Assembly (NCBI GenBank): GCA_014859445.1
Contig: JACUUC010000015.1
Location: forward strand, 1 to 61,751
Reading direction: 5' to 3'
Source: Bacterioplanes sp.
GTDB lineage: Bacteria > Pseudomonadota > Gammaproteobacteria > Pseudomonadales > Oceanobacteraceae
DNA: 61,751 bases
Shown here: positions 1 through 7,368 of the stretch, one piece after another
Position numbering within the stretch: position 1 is the first letter of the stretch
Layout of the letters: each line of letters begins with the position of its first letter
The notes under the pieces: generated by a model
Told to the model about the DNA's origin: nothing
The model's input: the letters and a program-made list of their open reading frames with translations, nothing else
The model's database searches: none
Translations under genes and position numbers: made by a program

Positions 1-51
1 ACGTACGGTTCTGTAAGAGGGATGAGGCGGCAACGCCTCACCCTACTTGAT
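1..51 (+). mobile_element. 3' end of a group II intron (end of domain V plus domain VI)
   Basis: The first bases, ACGTACGGTTC, match the 3' strand of the domain V hairpin of many bacterial group II introns. They are followed by GAGAGG and a hairpin GAGGCG/CGCCTC (about 25-39), as expected for domain VI. The tail CCTACTTGAT ends near base 51, which puts an unpaired A (44) 7 nt before the presumed 3' splice site, the usual place for the branch-point adenosine. The catalytic core and any reverse transcriptase lie outside the window. The exact boundary is inferred. Confidence 0.75.
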
Positions 52-66
52 ATGTGGTACTCACAA

Positions 67-93
67 CGGTTTGCTGTTATGAACAGCAAACCG
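67..93 (-). terminator. Hairpin after the SCP2-domain gene
   Basis: A perfect 12-bp inverted repeat (67-78 with 82-93) with a 3-nt loop begins 1 bp after the stop codon of the leftward SCP2-domain gene. It is a strong candidate intrinsic terminator, but no long U-run follows it. The group II intron end lies only 15 bp further on and points toward the hairpin. Confidence 0.65.
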
Positions 94-94
94 A

Positions 95-409
95 TTACGC
101 TGGGAATAATTCGCCCAACTTAGTGGCCAACATCATGTCGCCTTCAACGCGCAATTGACCAGACATGAATGCCATCATACCGTCAGTTTCGCCAGAAGCG
201 ATGCCTGCGAACGTGTCGGTGTTCATGATCAAGGTTACGTTTGCATCGTCATTTTCGCCAGCTGCCACTGCGCAGGTGCCGTCTTTAACGATCAAGTGGT
301 AGATTTCACCATCTTCGATGTTGAATTGGAAAATCAAATCCAAGCCGGCAGCTGCGCTGGCGTTGAATTTGCTGTTCATGGTTTCAATAATTTCTGCAAC
401 AGATGCCAT
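95..409 (-). CDS. SCP2 sterol-binding-domain protein
   Basis: A 104-residue protein consisting of a single SCP2 domain. This small alpha/beta fold makes a hydrophobic cavity for lipids or acyl groups. The N-terminal helix, the strand around LIFQFNIEDGE, the NVTLIMNTDTF segment and the C-terminal helix ending TKLGELFPA follow the family pattern, and the length is typical of bacterial stand-alone versions. There is no signal peptide, so it is cytoplasmic. The ligand and role are unknown; relatives are often annotated as lipid carriers. An AGGAA ribosome-binding site precedes the ATG. It is monocistronic, with its own promoter about 100 bp upstream and a hairpin directly after the stop. Confidence 0.9.
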   Translation of the reverse strand: MASVAEIIETMNSKFNASAAAGLDLIFQFNIEDGEIYHLIVKDGTCAVAAGENDDANVTLIMNTDTFAGIASGETDGMMAFMSGQLRVEGDMMLATKLGELFPA

Positions 410-506
410 AAGTGGTTCCTATTTTTGCTATTAACAACAGGGGAGCAGCTGACCGGATGATGCATGGTGCAGCGACCTGTTCTTTTGTCTTTTATTAGAC
501 GCAAAC

Positions 507-535
507 ACTCTATGTTTTGACTGAAACAGTGTCAA
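507..535 (-). promoter_or_regulatory. Sigma-70 promoter for the SCP2-domain gene
   Basis: On the minus strand TTGACA (530-535) and TAGAGT (507-512) are separated by 17 bp. Transcription would begin near base 500 and leave a leader of about 90 nt. A 7-bp inverted repeat AGACGCA/TGCGTCT (497-503, 543-549) brackets the promoter and could be an operator. Confidence 0.6.
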
Positions 536-629
536 TCAAAAATGCGTCTCAACGTGAGTTTGACTTGTGCCTTAATGCAGTTCAGTTATGCTGTGGGTTG
601 TTTTTTATCACAGTGAAGGAATGACATTC

Positions 630-1760
630 GTGGAATTTTTGTTGGATTACGGCGCGTTCTTATTAAAAGCCATCACGGTGGTGGTCGCGGTGTTATTAAT
701 TGTCGGGGGCATTGTCTCATTAAGCAGTCGTGCTAAGCGTTCTCACCACGAGGGCGAACTGGTCATCAAAAAACTGAATGATGAGTTGGAAGATCATAAA
801 GAGCAATTGGAAGACGTGTTGCTGGATGAAGCCACTTTAAAAGCAATGGCAAAAGCACGTAAAAAAGAAGAAAAGGAAAAAGCCAAAGCGGACAAGCTCA
901 AAGCAAAAGAAGAGCGACGCAAAGAGAAAGCTCTGCCTTCTGTGGTGTCCACCGACGCCGATGCGGAAGAAGACGCAGATCTCGATGATGGTGAGTATAA
1001 AAAACGGGTGTTCGTTTTGGATTTTGATGGCGACATCCAAGCCAGCGAAGTGGAATTATTACGTCAAGAAATTACGGCGGTACTGACCATGGCGACACCT
1101 CGTGACGAGATCGTACTTCGCCTTGAAAGTGGCGGCGGCATGGTTCATAGCTATGGTTTGGCTGCGTCGCAGTTACAGCGCATTCGTGATAAGGGCATTC
1201 CGTTAACGGTGTGTGTGGATCGTGTTGCGGCCAGTGGTGGCTATATGATGGCCTGCTTAGCGGACACGCTGGTTGCCGCACCATTTGCGATCATCGGCTC
1301 TATTGGTGTGGTCGCGCAACTGCCGAATTTCAACCGTTTATTGAAGAAGCATGACGTCGATATTGAGTTGTTTACCGCGGGTGAACACAAGCGCACGGTG
1401 ACAATGTTTGGTCATAATACCACCAAGGCTCGAGAAAAATTTCAGTCTGACTTAAACGACACGCATGTGTTATTCAAACAGCACGTAAGTCGCTACCGGC
1501 CTAATGTGGATGTGCAGGCGGTGGCTACTGGTGATATTTGGTATGGACAGCAAGCATTAGACCATCATCTGATTGATGCGGTGGGTACCAGTGACGATAT
1601 GATTGTTAACGCCTGCCATGATTCCGATGTGTACCATATTCGCTACGAATACAAGCGCTCATTGCAAGAACGCTTTGGTATTGCCGCACAAACGGCATTG
1701 GCAACGGCGTTGACAAGAGTACTAACCGCGCTGCAAAAACAGGTGCAAAGTAAGGGGTAG
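630..1760 (+). CDS. sohB: SohB inner-membrane signal-peptide-peptidase-like serine protease
   Basis: S49-family membrane protease related to SppA and named after E. coli SohB. I chose the GTG at 630: AAGGA lies 9 nt upstream, and the resulting N-terminus MEFLLDYG matches E. coli SohB, whereas the ATG at 621 touches the Shine-Dalgarno sequence. Order: one N-terminal membrane helix (VVVAVLLIVGG), a Lys/Glu-rich coiled-coil linker longer than in E. coli, then the peptidase domain. The nucleophile serine is in VAASGGYMMA; the general-base lysine is probably the one in TAGEHKRTVT. At 376 residues it is slightly longer than the enterobacterial protein. The acuI-like gene follows after 3 bp, so the two are probably co-transcribed. 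Confidence 0.92.
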   Translation: MEFLLDYGAFLLKAITVVVAVLLIVGGIVSLSSRAKRSHHEGELVIKKLNDELEDHKEQLEDVLLDEATLKAMAKARKKEEKEKAKADKLKAKEERRKEKALPSVVSTDADAEEDADLDDGEYKKRVFVLDFDGDIQASEVELLRQEITAVLTMATPRDEIVLRLESGGGMVHSYGLAASQLQRIRDKGIPLTVCVDRVAASGGYMMACLADTLVAAPFAIIGSIGVVAQLPNFNRLLKKHDVDIELFTAGEHKRTVTMFGHNTTKAREKFQSDLNDTHVLFKQHVSRYRPNVDVQAVATGDIWYGQQALDHHLIDAVGTSDDMIVNACHDSDVYHIRYEYKRSLQERFGIAAQTALATALTRVLTALQKQVQSKG

Positions 1761-1763
1761 TTT

Positions 1764-2768
1764 ATGACTTTTTTCGCCTATCGAGTGAATAAAACCGACA
1801 ATGGCATGGTAGCGGGCTGGTGTGAGCAAGAGCGTGATCAGCTGCCAGCTGGTGAGGTGGAAATTGAGGTGCATTATTCCTCTGTTAATTACAAGGATGC
1901 CTTGTCGGCCAATGGCAATAAAGGCGTTACGCGTGAATTTCCCCATACCCCGGGCATAGATGCCGCTGGGGTCGTGGTAAGCAGTGACGTTGAAGCGTGG
2001 CACTCTGGTGATGAAGTTGTGGTGTTTGGCTATGATTTAGGCATGAACACGGCTGGTGGATTTGCTCAGCGTATTCGGGTTCCAGCTGCCTGGGTGTTAC
2101 GGAAGCCGGAAGGAATTTCCCTAGCAGAGTGTATGGCATGGGGTACGGCTGGCTTTACCGCGGCACTGAGTGTGCAAAAGTTGGAGCGCTCAGGTATTCG
2201 ACCGAATAACGGTCCGATATTAGTGACAGGTGCAACCGGAGGCGTTGGTTCAGTTGCCGTCGCTTTACTGGCAAAACTGGGCTATCACGTGGTCGCACTC
2301 TCTGGCAAAGCCGACCAAACTGAATTCCTATTGCGTCTGGGGGCAGGGCGAGTCATTGCCAGGGAGGACGCCATGACCGGTCTCGGAAAGGCCATGATGC
2401 GACCACAGTATCAAGCGGTGGTGGATACGGTAGGTGGCGACCTGGTGTCCGCCTTAATTCCTCAAATTCAGCCTGAAGGCGCCATCGCAACCTGTGGCAT
2501 GATTGCAGGAACGGACATCAACGCCAGTGTCTTTCCATTTATCTTACGAGGTATCAGTTTGCTGGGCGTGGATTCCGTAGAGATTGCTGTTGATCATAAG
2601 CAGGCGATTTTGGACGCAGTGGCGACTGAGTGGCAGCTGCCCATGCTGTCGACGTTAACGACAGACATCATGCCCAAACAACTGCCAGAAGTACTGAGCG
2701 CTATCTTAGCCGGACAAGGGGTGGGGCGCTATCGTCTGTGTCTGCTGAATGCGTTTGCTGACGAATAG
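1764..2768 (+). CDS. acuI: AcuI/YhdH-family NADPH-dependent acrylyl-CoA reductase
   Basis: A 334-residue zinc-free medium-chain dehydrogenase/reductase of the YhdH/AcuI group. Characterised members reduce acryloyl-CoA to propionyl-CoA with NADPH and so protect cells from this toxic intermediate of DMSP and 3-hydroxypropionate metabolism. The N-terminal catalytic fold carries the family signature around NYKDALSANG and PHTPGIDAAG; the Rossmann motif ATGGVGSVAVALLAKLG follows mid-protein. AAGGGG lies just upstream of the ATG. It overlaps nothing, starts 3 bp after sohB and ends before a bidirectional terminator. The family is clear; the true substrate here is inferred. Confidence 0.85.
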   Translation: MTFFAYRVNKTDNGMVAGWCEQERDQLPAGEVEIEVHYSSVNYKDALSANGNKGVTREFPHTPGIDAAGVVVSSDVEAWHSGDEVVVFGYDLGMNTAGGFAQRIRVPAAWVLRKPEGISLAECMAWGTAGFTAALSVQKLERSGIRPNNGPILVTGATGGVGSVAVALLAKLGYHVVALSGKADQTEFLLRLGAGRVIAREDAMTGLGKAMMRPQYQAVVDTVGGDLVSALIPQIQPEGAIATCGMIAGTDINASVFPFILRGISLLGVDSVEIAVDHKQAILDAVATEWQLPMLSTLTTDIMPKQLPEVLSAILAGQGVGRYRLCLLNAFADE

Positions 2769-2783
2769 TGTTTATCTGGCAAT

Positions 2784-2824
2784 AAAAAAAACCGTTTCAG
2801 TATTATCCTGAGACGGTTTTTTTG
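2784..2824. terminator. Bidirectional intrinsic terminator
   Basis: A 16-bp stem (2785-2800 with 2808-2823) with one G-U pair and a 7-nt loop has an A-run on one side and a T-run on the other. It can therefore stop transcription both from acuI on the plus strand and from the cysI/DUF934 operon on the minus strand. Confidence 0.85.
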
Positions 2825-2850
2825 TTTTGTGTGCGGTTGTCGCCGCGATG

Positions 2851-3342
2851 TTACGCGCGACGACGAAACAAGGGGCGAGGATCGTGGGCGTCGTTTTGGT
2901 AGCTGACGCTGAATGTAGAGAAAGCGGCGAGCGCATCGTGTTCATCTTGATCGTCGCGCAATGCTTGACTGCTAAAACCGCAGCGATTCATAAAGAATAG
3001 CTGATCAATCAGCACATCACCCACGGCGCGCAAATCGCCTTTAAAGCGATAGCGTTCGCGCAGTAAGCGAGCGCAGGAGTAGCCACGACCATCGGCAAAT
3101 TTAGGGAAGTCGATGCAAATCAAGGCAAAGTGATGACAATCATCAGCCAGCACGTCGGCGGTTTGATCGCTGGTCAGATGCAATGCCAGCTTCCCCGCTT
3201 GCGCCAGGCTCTTTAGTTGCTCTTTCTCAGCCTGCCAGCGGGTGAGGGTGATGATGCTGAAGTCGGTGACAGTGTCCTCATCGCCACGCAACTGCCACTG
3301 ATCTGGTGCGACAAACGCGTTTTCTTTAATGAGCTTTGCCAT
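2851..3342 (-). CDS. DUF934 protein, sulfite-reductase partner
   Basis: A 163-residue DUF934 protein. The start is the ATG at 3342, preceded by AGGAGG; reading further upstream would only extend into cysI. The family is almost always encoded directly after the Pseudomonas-type sulfite reductase, and is annotated as probably involved in sulfite reduction, but I know of no biochemical role. Recognisable segments are FPKFADGRGYSCARLLRER and GDLRAVGDVLIDQLFFMNRCG. There is no signal peptide or membrane segment. The gene overlaps the end of cysI by 17 bp, which implies translational coupling. Confidence 0.88.
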   Translation of the reverse strand: MAKLIKENAFVAPDQWQLRGDEDTVTDFSIITLTRWQAEKEQLKSLAQAGKLALHLTSDQTADVLADDCHHFALICIDFPKFADGRGYSCARLLRERYRFKGDLRAVGDVLIDQLFFMNRCGFSSQALRDDQDEHDALAAFSTFSVSYQNDAHDPRPLFRRRA

Positions 3343-4987
3343 AAACGGCCTCCTTAAATGAATCGTGACCAATACGGCGATAGGCTTCCAAGAAGGTTTC
3401 TCCTGCAATGCGCTTCGCGACATAGAAGTCGAGAATCTTGGCGATGGTGTCAGGCATGGCATCACGAGCAAACGAGGGGCCTAAAATCTTGCCAATCGAG
3501 GCATCATCGCCGGAGCTACCGCCCAAAGAAATCTGATAAAATTCTTCGCCTTTTTTATCCACGCCCAACACACCAATATGACCAATATGGTGGTGACCGC
3601 AAGCATTCATGCAGCCAGAAATATTGAGATCAATCTCACCCAAGTCGTGTAGGTAATCAAGGTTATCGAAGCGTTGTTGAATGGCTTCGGCAACCGGGAT
3701 GGATTTTGCGTTCGCCAGCGCACAAAAATCACCGCCAGGACAGCAAATCATATCGGTCAATAATCCCAACGTGGGAGTTGCCAACCCTTTTGCCTTGGCA
3801 TCTTGCCAGAGAGCAAATAATTGCGCTTGTTCAACGTTTGCTAACACTAAGTTCTGCTGATGCGTTGAGCGAATCTCTCCCATGCTGTATTGATCCGCTA
3901 AGTCGGCAATGTGCTCCATTTGTTCGGCAGTCACATCACCAGGCGGATTGCCTTTTTGCTTTAAGCTGAGCACAACAATGGCGTAACCGGCTTGCTTATG
4001 CTGTTTGACGTTTTGTTGTAGCCAGCGTGCGAAAGCGGGGTTGCTTGCTCGGGCTTCCACCAGTTCAGTAGGCTCGTTCGTGAGCTGCCGATATTCGGGA
4101 TCAATAAAGTGTTTTTTAACACGATCTAATTCCGCGCTGATCAAACGCCCTTCGCCATCCTTGATGCGATTCCACTCGTCTTCGACCAGTTCGCGCATAC
4201 GCTCAATACCAAGCGCCTTCACCAGAATTTTGATGCGAGCTTTGTATTTGTTGTCGCGACGACCAAATTGGTTGTACACACGAATGATGGCATCTAAGTA
4301 GGTCAGTAAGTCTTCTTCGGCTAAGAAAGCACGAATTTCTTCGGCGATAATAGGCGTGCGTCCTAAACCACCGCCCACAAGAATACGATAGCCAATGTCG
4401 CCGTCGTCGTTGCGGACGATATTGACGCCTATGTCATGTACTTGAATCGCCGCGCGATCTTGTCCCGGCACAGCATTGACGGCAATTTTGAACTTACGTG
4501 GTAAAAACGCAAATTCAGGATGGAATGTTGACCATTGGCGAATGATTTCACAGTACGGGCGAGGGTCGACGACTTCGTCGGCGATGACCCCGGCGTATTC
4601 ATCGGTGGTGGTGTTGCGAATGCAGTTGCCGCTGGTTTGCACCGCGTGCATTTGCACTTCGGCCAGTTCGGCTAAGATATCGGGACAGCGAGACAGCTCG
4701 GGCCAGTTAAACTGAATATTTTGACGGGTACTGAAATGCGCGTAGCCTTTGTCATAGTCACGCGCGATGCGTGCCAAACGTCGCATTTGAGCCGTATTAA
4801 ATAAGCCATAAGGAATGGCGACGCGCAACATAGGAGCATAACGTTGCACGTAAATGCCATTTTGCAGGCGCAGTGGTAAAAACTCATCATTAGAGATTTT
4901 GCCATCAAGATAACGCGCCATTTGCCCTTTAAATTGGGCGACACGCTCGTTCAGAATTTGCTGATCGTACTCATCGTAAACGTACAT
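3326..4987 (-). CDS. cysI: Assimilatory sulfite reductase, siroheme/[4Fe-4S] protein
   Basis: A 553-residue nitrite/sulfite reductase hemoprotein of the Pseudomonas CysI type; it reduces sulfite to sulfide for cysteine synthesis in the cytoplasm. It contains two ferredoxin-like half-domains. The cluster and siroheme ligands are visible near residues 420-465 as CPGGDFC (C-x5-C) and SGCMNACGHH (C-x3-C). The siroheme would come from cysG, about 43 kb away in this window. No flavoprotein partner (CysJ) is encoded here, so electrons probably come from another donor, as in other bacteria with this type. It is followed with overlap by DUF934. An AT-rich upstream region may be a CysB-type control region, but this is unproven. 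Confidence 0.93.
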   Translation of the reverse strand: MYVYDEYDQQILNERVAQFKGQMARYLDGKISNDEFLPLRLQNGIYVQRYAPMLRVAIPYGLFNTAQMRRLARIARDYDKGYAHFSTRQNIQFNWPELSRCPDILAELAEVQMHAVQTSGNCIRNTTTDEYAGVIADEVVDPRPYCEIIRQWSTFHPEFAFLPRKFKIAVNAVPGQDRAAIQVHDIGVNIVRNDDGDIGYRILVGGGLGRTPIIAEEIRAFLAEEDLLTYLDAIIRVYNQFGRRDNKYKARIKILVKALGIERMRELVEDEWNRIKDGEGRLISAELDRVKKHFIDPEYRQLTNEPTELVEARASNPAFARWLQQNVKQHKQAGYAIVVLSLKQKGNPPGDVTAEQMEHIADLADQYSMGEIRSTHQQNLVLANVEQAQLFALWQDAKAKGLATPTLGLLTDMICCPGGDFCALANAKSIPVAEAIQQRFDNLDYLHDLGEIDLNISGCMNACGHHHIGHIGVLGVDKKGEEFYQISLGGSSGDDASIGKILGPSFARDAMPDTIAKILDFYVAKRIAGETFLEAYRRIGHDSFKEAVYGKAH

Positions 4988-5069
4988 AACTATCCGATTG
5001 TATCAAGCTATTAAGGGTAATGGCTGCGCACAATAGCAGAGCCTTTATATTTCTAAAATTAATATTTAT

Positions 5070-5096
5070 CTATATCCTAATAACGTTTAGATATAG
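5070..5096. promoter_or_regulatory. AT-rich imperfect palindrome upstream of cysI
   Basis: Two 11-bp arms (5070-5080 and 5086-5096) match at 9 positions around a 5-bp centre, 83-109 bp upstream of the cysI start in very AT-rich DNA. This suits an operator or activator site for the sulfite reductase operon. I cannot assign a regulator. Confidence 0.3.
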
Positions 5097-5102
5097 AAGC
5101 AA

Positions 5103-5894
5103 TCAGTGGTGGCCTCGATCCGACTGTAACTGAAAGTGCGATTCCAGCAAGCGAGCCGGAAAATCGGTGAAAACACTGTTTATTCCTGCTTGCCACAACT
5201 GTTCAGCCCGCACCAAATCATTGACGGTGTAGCTTAACAGATGAATACCGGACTGCTTGATTTGTTGCACCTGATTCGCATCAAAAAAGGCCTGACTAAA
5301 GTGTAAACCTTGGCAGTCGGCTTCTTCGATACGGTCTTGCCAGCGCTGCGGGATGGCTTCGACATTCAATCCTCGACTGATATCGGGGAGGTGGGCCCGA
5401 CAAGCCTGTAAGGCATGTATACTAAAGCTGCTTAAAATCAAGGGGTGTTCAAATGGTACGCGCTGTAGTGCTTGATAAATCGCCCACACGGTTTCTGTTT
5501 CTCGGCCAATGATAGGTTTTACTTCAAGGTTCAGCGCCATCTCGAACTGATTGGCCAGCGCGAGCAGCTCGGTTAATGTCATCATTCGTTCACCACGAAA
5601 GTGCGGTGAAAACCAATTCCCACAATCGAGTTCTTTCAGCTCAGCCAGCCGTTTCAGAATGACTAAGCCATGACCGTTAGAACAACGTGCCAAATCGCTA
5701 TCATGGTGAATGACGGCGATCCCATCTGCACTGATCGTGACATCCACTTCGGCCCATTGCACGCCTTGTTCTGCTGCCAGCTTAATCGCCGCTGCGGTGT
5801 TTTCCGGTGCAATGCCGCTGGCGCCGCGATGAGCGATAACCGGTGTTAAATGATGGTAAGCCGAAAATTGCCGATAGGGTTGATATGAGGGCAT
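5103..5894 (-). CDS. ugpQ: Cytosolic glycerophosphodiester phosphodiesterase
   Basis: A 263-residue GDPD-family TIM-barrel enzyme that splits glycerophosphodiesters into glycerol-3-phosphate and an alcohol. The start at 5894 is set by AAGGA 6 nt upstream; longer reading would run into the MATE gene. The catalytic signature IAHRGASGIAPENTAAA holds the HRG and PEN residues, EVDV supplies the metal ligands, and IHHD follows. The absence of a signal peptide and the length resemble UgpQ rather than periplasmic GlpQ. It sits 58 bp after the MATE exporter on the same strand and may share its transcript; no functional link is evident. Confidence 0.9.
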   Translation of the reverse strand: MPSYQPYRQFSAYHHLTPVIAHRGASGIAPENTAAAIKLAAEQGVQWAEVDVTISADGIAVIHHDSDLARCSNGHGLVILKRLAELKELDCGNWFSPHFRGERMMTLTELLALANQFEMALNLEVKPIIGRETETVWAIYQALQRVPFEHPLILSSFSIHALQACRAHLPDISRGLNVEAIPQRWQDRIEEADCQGLHFSQAFFDANQVQQIKQSGIHLLSYTVNDLVRAEQLWQAGINSVFTDFPARLLESHFQLQSDRGHH

Positions 5895-5952
5895 AAAATG
5901 TCCTTTGACGAGGCCGTAGGTTATGCAGTTGGCTACGAACATGTAGGCTAAA

Positions 5953-7305
5953 TTACAATCGAATATGTGCCCAGCGTCGCGAGTGCCATAAGCTTGCATA
6001 GATTGCCGATAACGTAATACGTTGCAGCCCTTGAAGCAACCAGATTCCGAGCAATCCGTAACCGGCCATGGGGCCAATCCAATACGCCAGCGGCAATAAA
6101 ACGCCCCATTGCATGACCAGATTAATACGCATCACTTGACGGCTAGCGCCAGCACCTAATAAAGCTTGTGTTAGGACCATGGCCGTGACTTCAAAGGCGA
6201 TGTTAAGACCACTGATGCGCAATGGCCAGATGCCCAGCTCAATCAAATGCGTTTCATGAGTGAATAGCGACAAAATTTGACTGGGAAATAACCATAAGGG
6301 TAAGCCAATGATGGCCATGATGAAAACCGCGACACGAACCACTTCCCATCCCCAGCGATGGGCATCATCAGGGCGATTTGCACCTAGCGCATGGCTGACC
6401 AATGTGGTTGAGGCAATACCTAGACCAACGGCTGGCAATATCAAGAGTAACGCAAGGCTAATGAGTATGTGGCCAATGGCTTGTTCTTGCGTTCCTACTT
6501 GACCAATAATCCAGAATAAAACGCTCACGCCAAGGGCGAATAAGGTTTGTTGTATGGAGTTGGGGATGGCAAGGCGCGCGACGGTTTGAACGGTAGTGCG
6601 TGTTGGCCATTGCCAGTTGCGAACGCGGTGTTGTGGATGATAGAACGTCAGCCACCAATAGACCGCGCAGCCAAAGGCCAATGCGGCTGCCGTACCCATA
6701 CCGGAACCGATCGCGCCATAGCCTTGCCACTGGCCTAGGCCAAAAATAAGGAAGTAACTGATGACAACATTGGCCAGATGCATCCACAACAACACCCACA
6801 AATAGATGCGTGTGCTGCCTATGCCGCTCCAATAGCCACGAAAAACAAAGTTCATCCCAACAAAGACGATAGCCAGCGTCCGCCATTCAAAGTACGGTAC
6901 CGCAATGGCGATGACGGCTTCATCGCCATTAAACACGCCAATGTATTGTGGCGCTATCAGTAGAAATAAGAGTGTTAGCGGTAGGCTGATCAGGAGGGCG
7001 ATCAACAATCCGGCCACTAAGGGTTCACTGAGCGCTTGCGGTTGCCGAGCACCGTGACGTCGGGCAACAATGGCCTGAACGCCAGCGGCCAACCCCATCA
7101 CCACCGACACGGTTACAAACGTGGCATAACCACCGATCCCAACGGCGGCCAAACTGGTTTCGCCTAAGCGCCCAACCATGGCCGCATCGACCAAATTAAT
7201 GAGGCTTTGTGACAGCATCCCACCAATGATGGGTACACCAATGGCCAGTATACGAGCCAATCTGGCTGGCTCGATACGAAGTATGTTGGCGGTGAGGTTT
7301 AGCAC
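5953..7305 (-). CDS. MATE-family multidrug/Na+ antiporter
   Basis: A 450-residue inner-membrane protein of the MATE family, which exports cationic drugs or metabolites in exchange for Na+ or H+. Two bundles of about six hydrophobic helices are evident, and the start region IGVPIIGGMLSQSLINLVDA with AMVGRLG is the usual first-helix signature. The length is normal for NorM/DinF-type proteins. Substrate and coupling ion cannot be told from sequence; a marine organism would favour Na+. It lies 56 bp downstream of metH with a hairpin between, so it could receive read-through. Confidence 0.9.
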   Translation of the reverse strand: MLNLTANILRIEPARLARILAIGVPIIGGMLSQSLINLVDAAMVGRLGETSLAAVGIGGYATFVTVSVVMGLAAGVQAIVARRHGARQPQALSEPLVAGLLIALLISLPLTLLFLLIAPQYIGVFNGDEAVIAIAVPYFEWRTLAIVFVGMNFVFRGYWSGIGSTRIYLWVLLWMHLANVVISYFLIFGLGQWQGYGAIGSGMGTAAALAFGCAVYWWLTFYHPQHRVRNWQWPTRTTVQTVARLAIPNSIQQTLFALGVSVLFWIIGQVGTQEQAIGHILISLALLLILPAVGLGIASTTLVSHALGANRPDDAHRWGWEVVRVAVFIMAIIGLPLWLFPSQILSLFTHETHLIELGIWPLRISGLNIAFEVTAMVLTQALLGAGASRQVMRINLVMQWGVLLPLAYWIGPMAGYGLLGIWLLQGLQRITLSAIYASLWHSRRWAHIRL

Positions 7306-7340
7306 GAAAAAAGGCTCATGACATGCTCTAATGTGGGTGG

Positions 7341-7368
7341 TCGTTAAGCGTTTTTTGACGCTTAACGA
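7341..7368 (-). terminator. Palindrome overlapping the metH stop codon
   Basis: A perfect 11-bp inverted repeat (7341-7351 with 7358-7368, loop of 6) contains the metH stop codon (7362-7364) in one arm. There is no U-tract on the minus strand, so it may stabilise the 3' end or attenuate read-through to the MATE gene rather than act as a classic terminator. Confidence 0.5.

Noticed and set aside
3358-4944. Long open frames antisense to cysI, and similar frames antisense to metH, icd, clpA and ftsK
   Set aside because: They lack ribosome-binding sites and family resemblance and are explained by codon bias of the real genes on the other strand.
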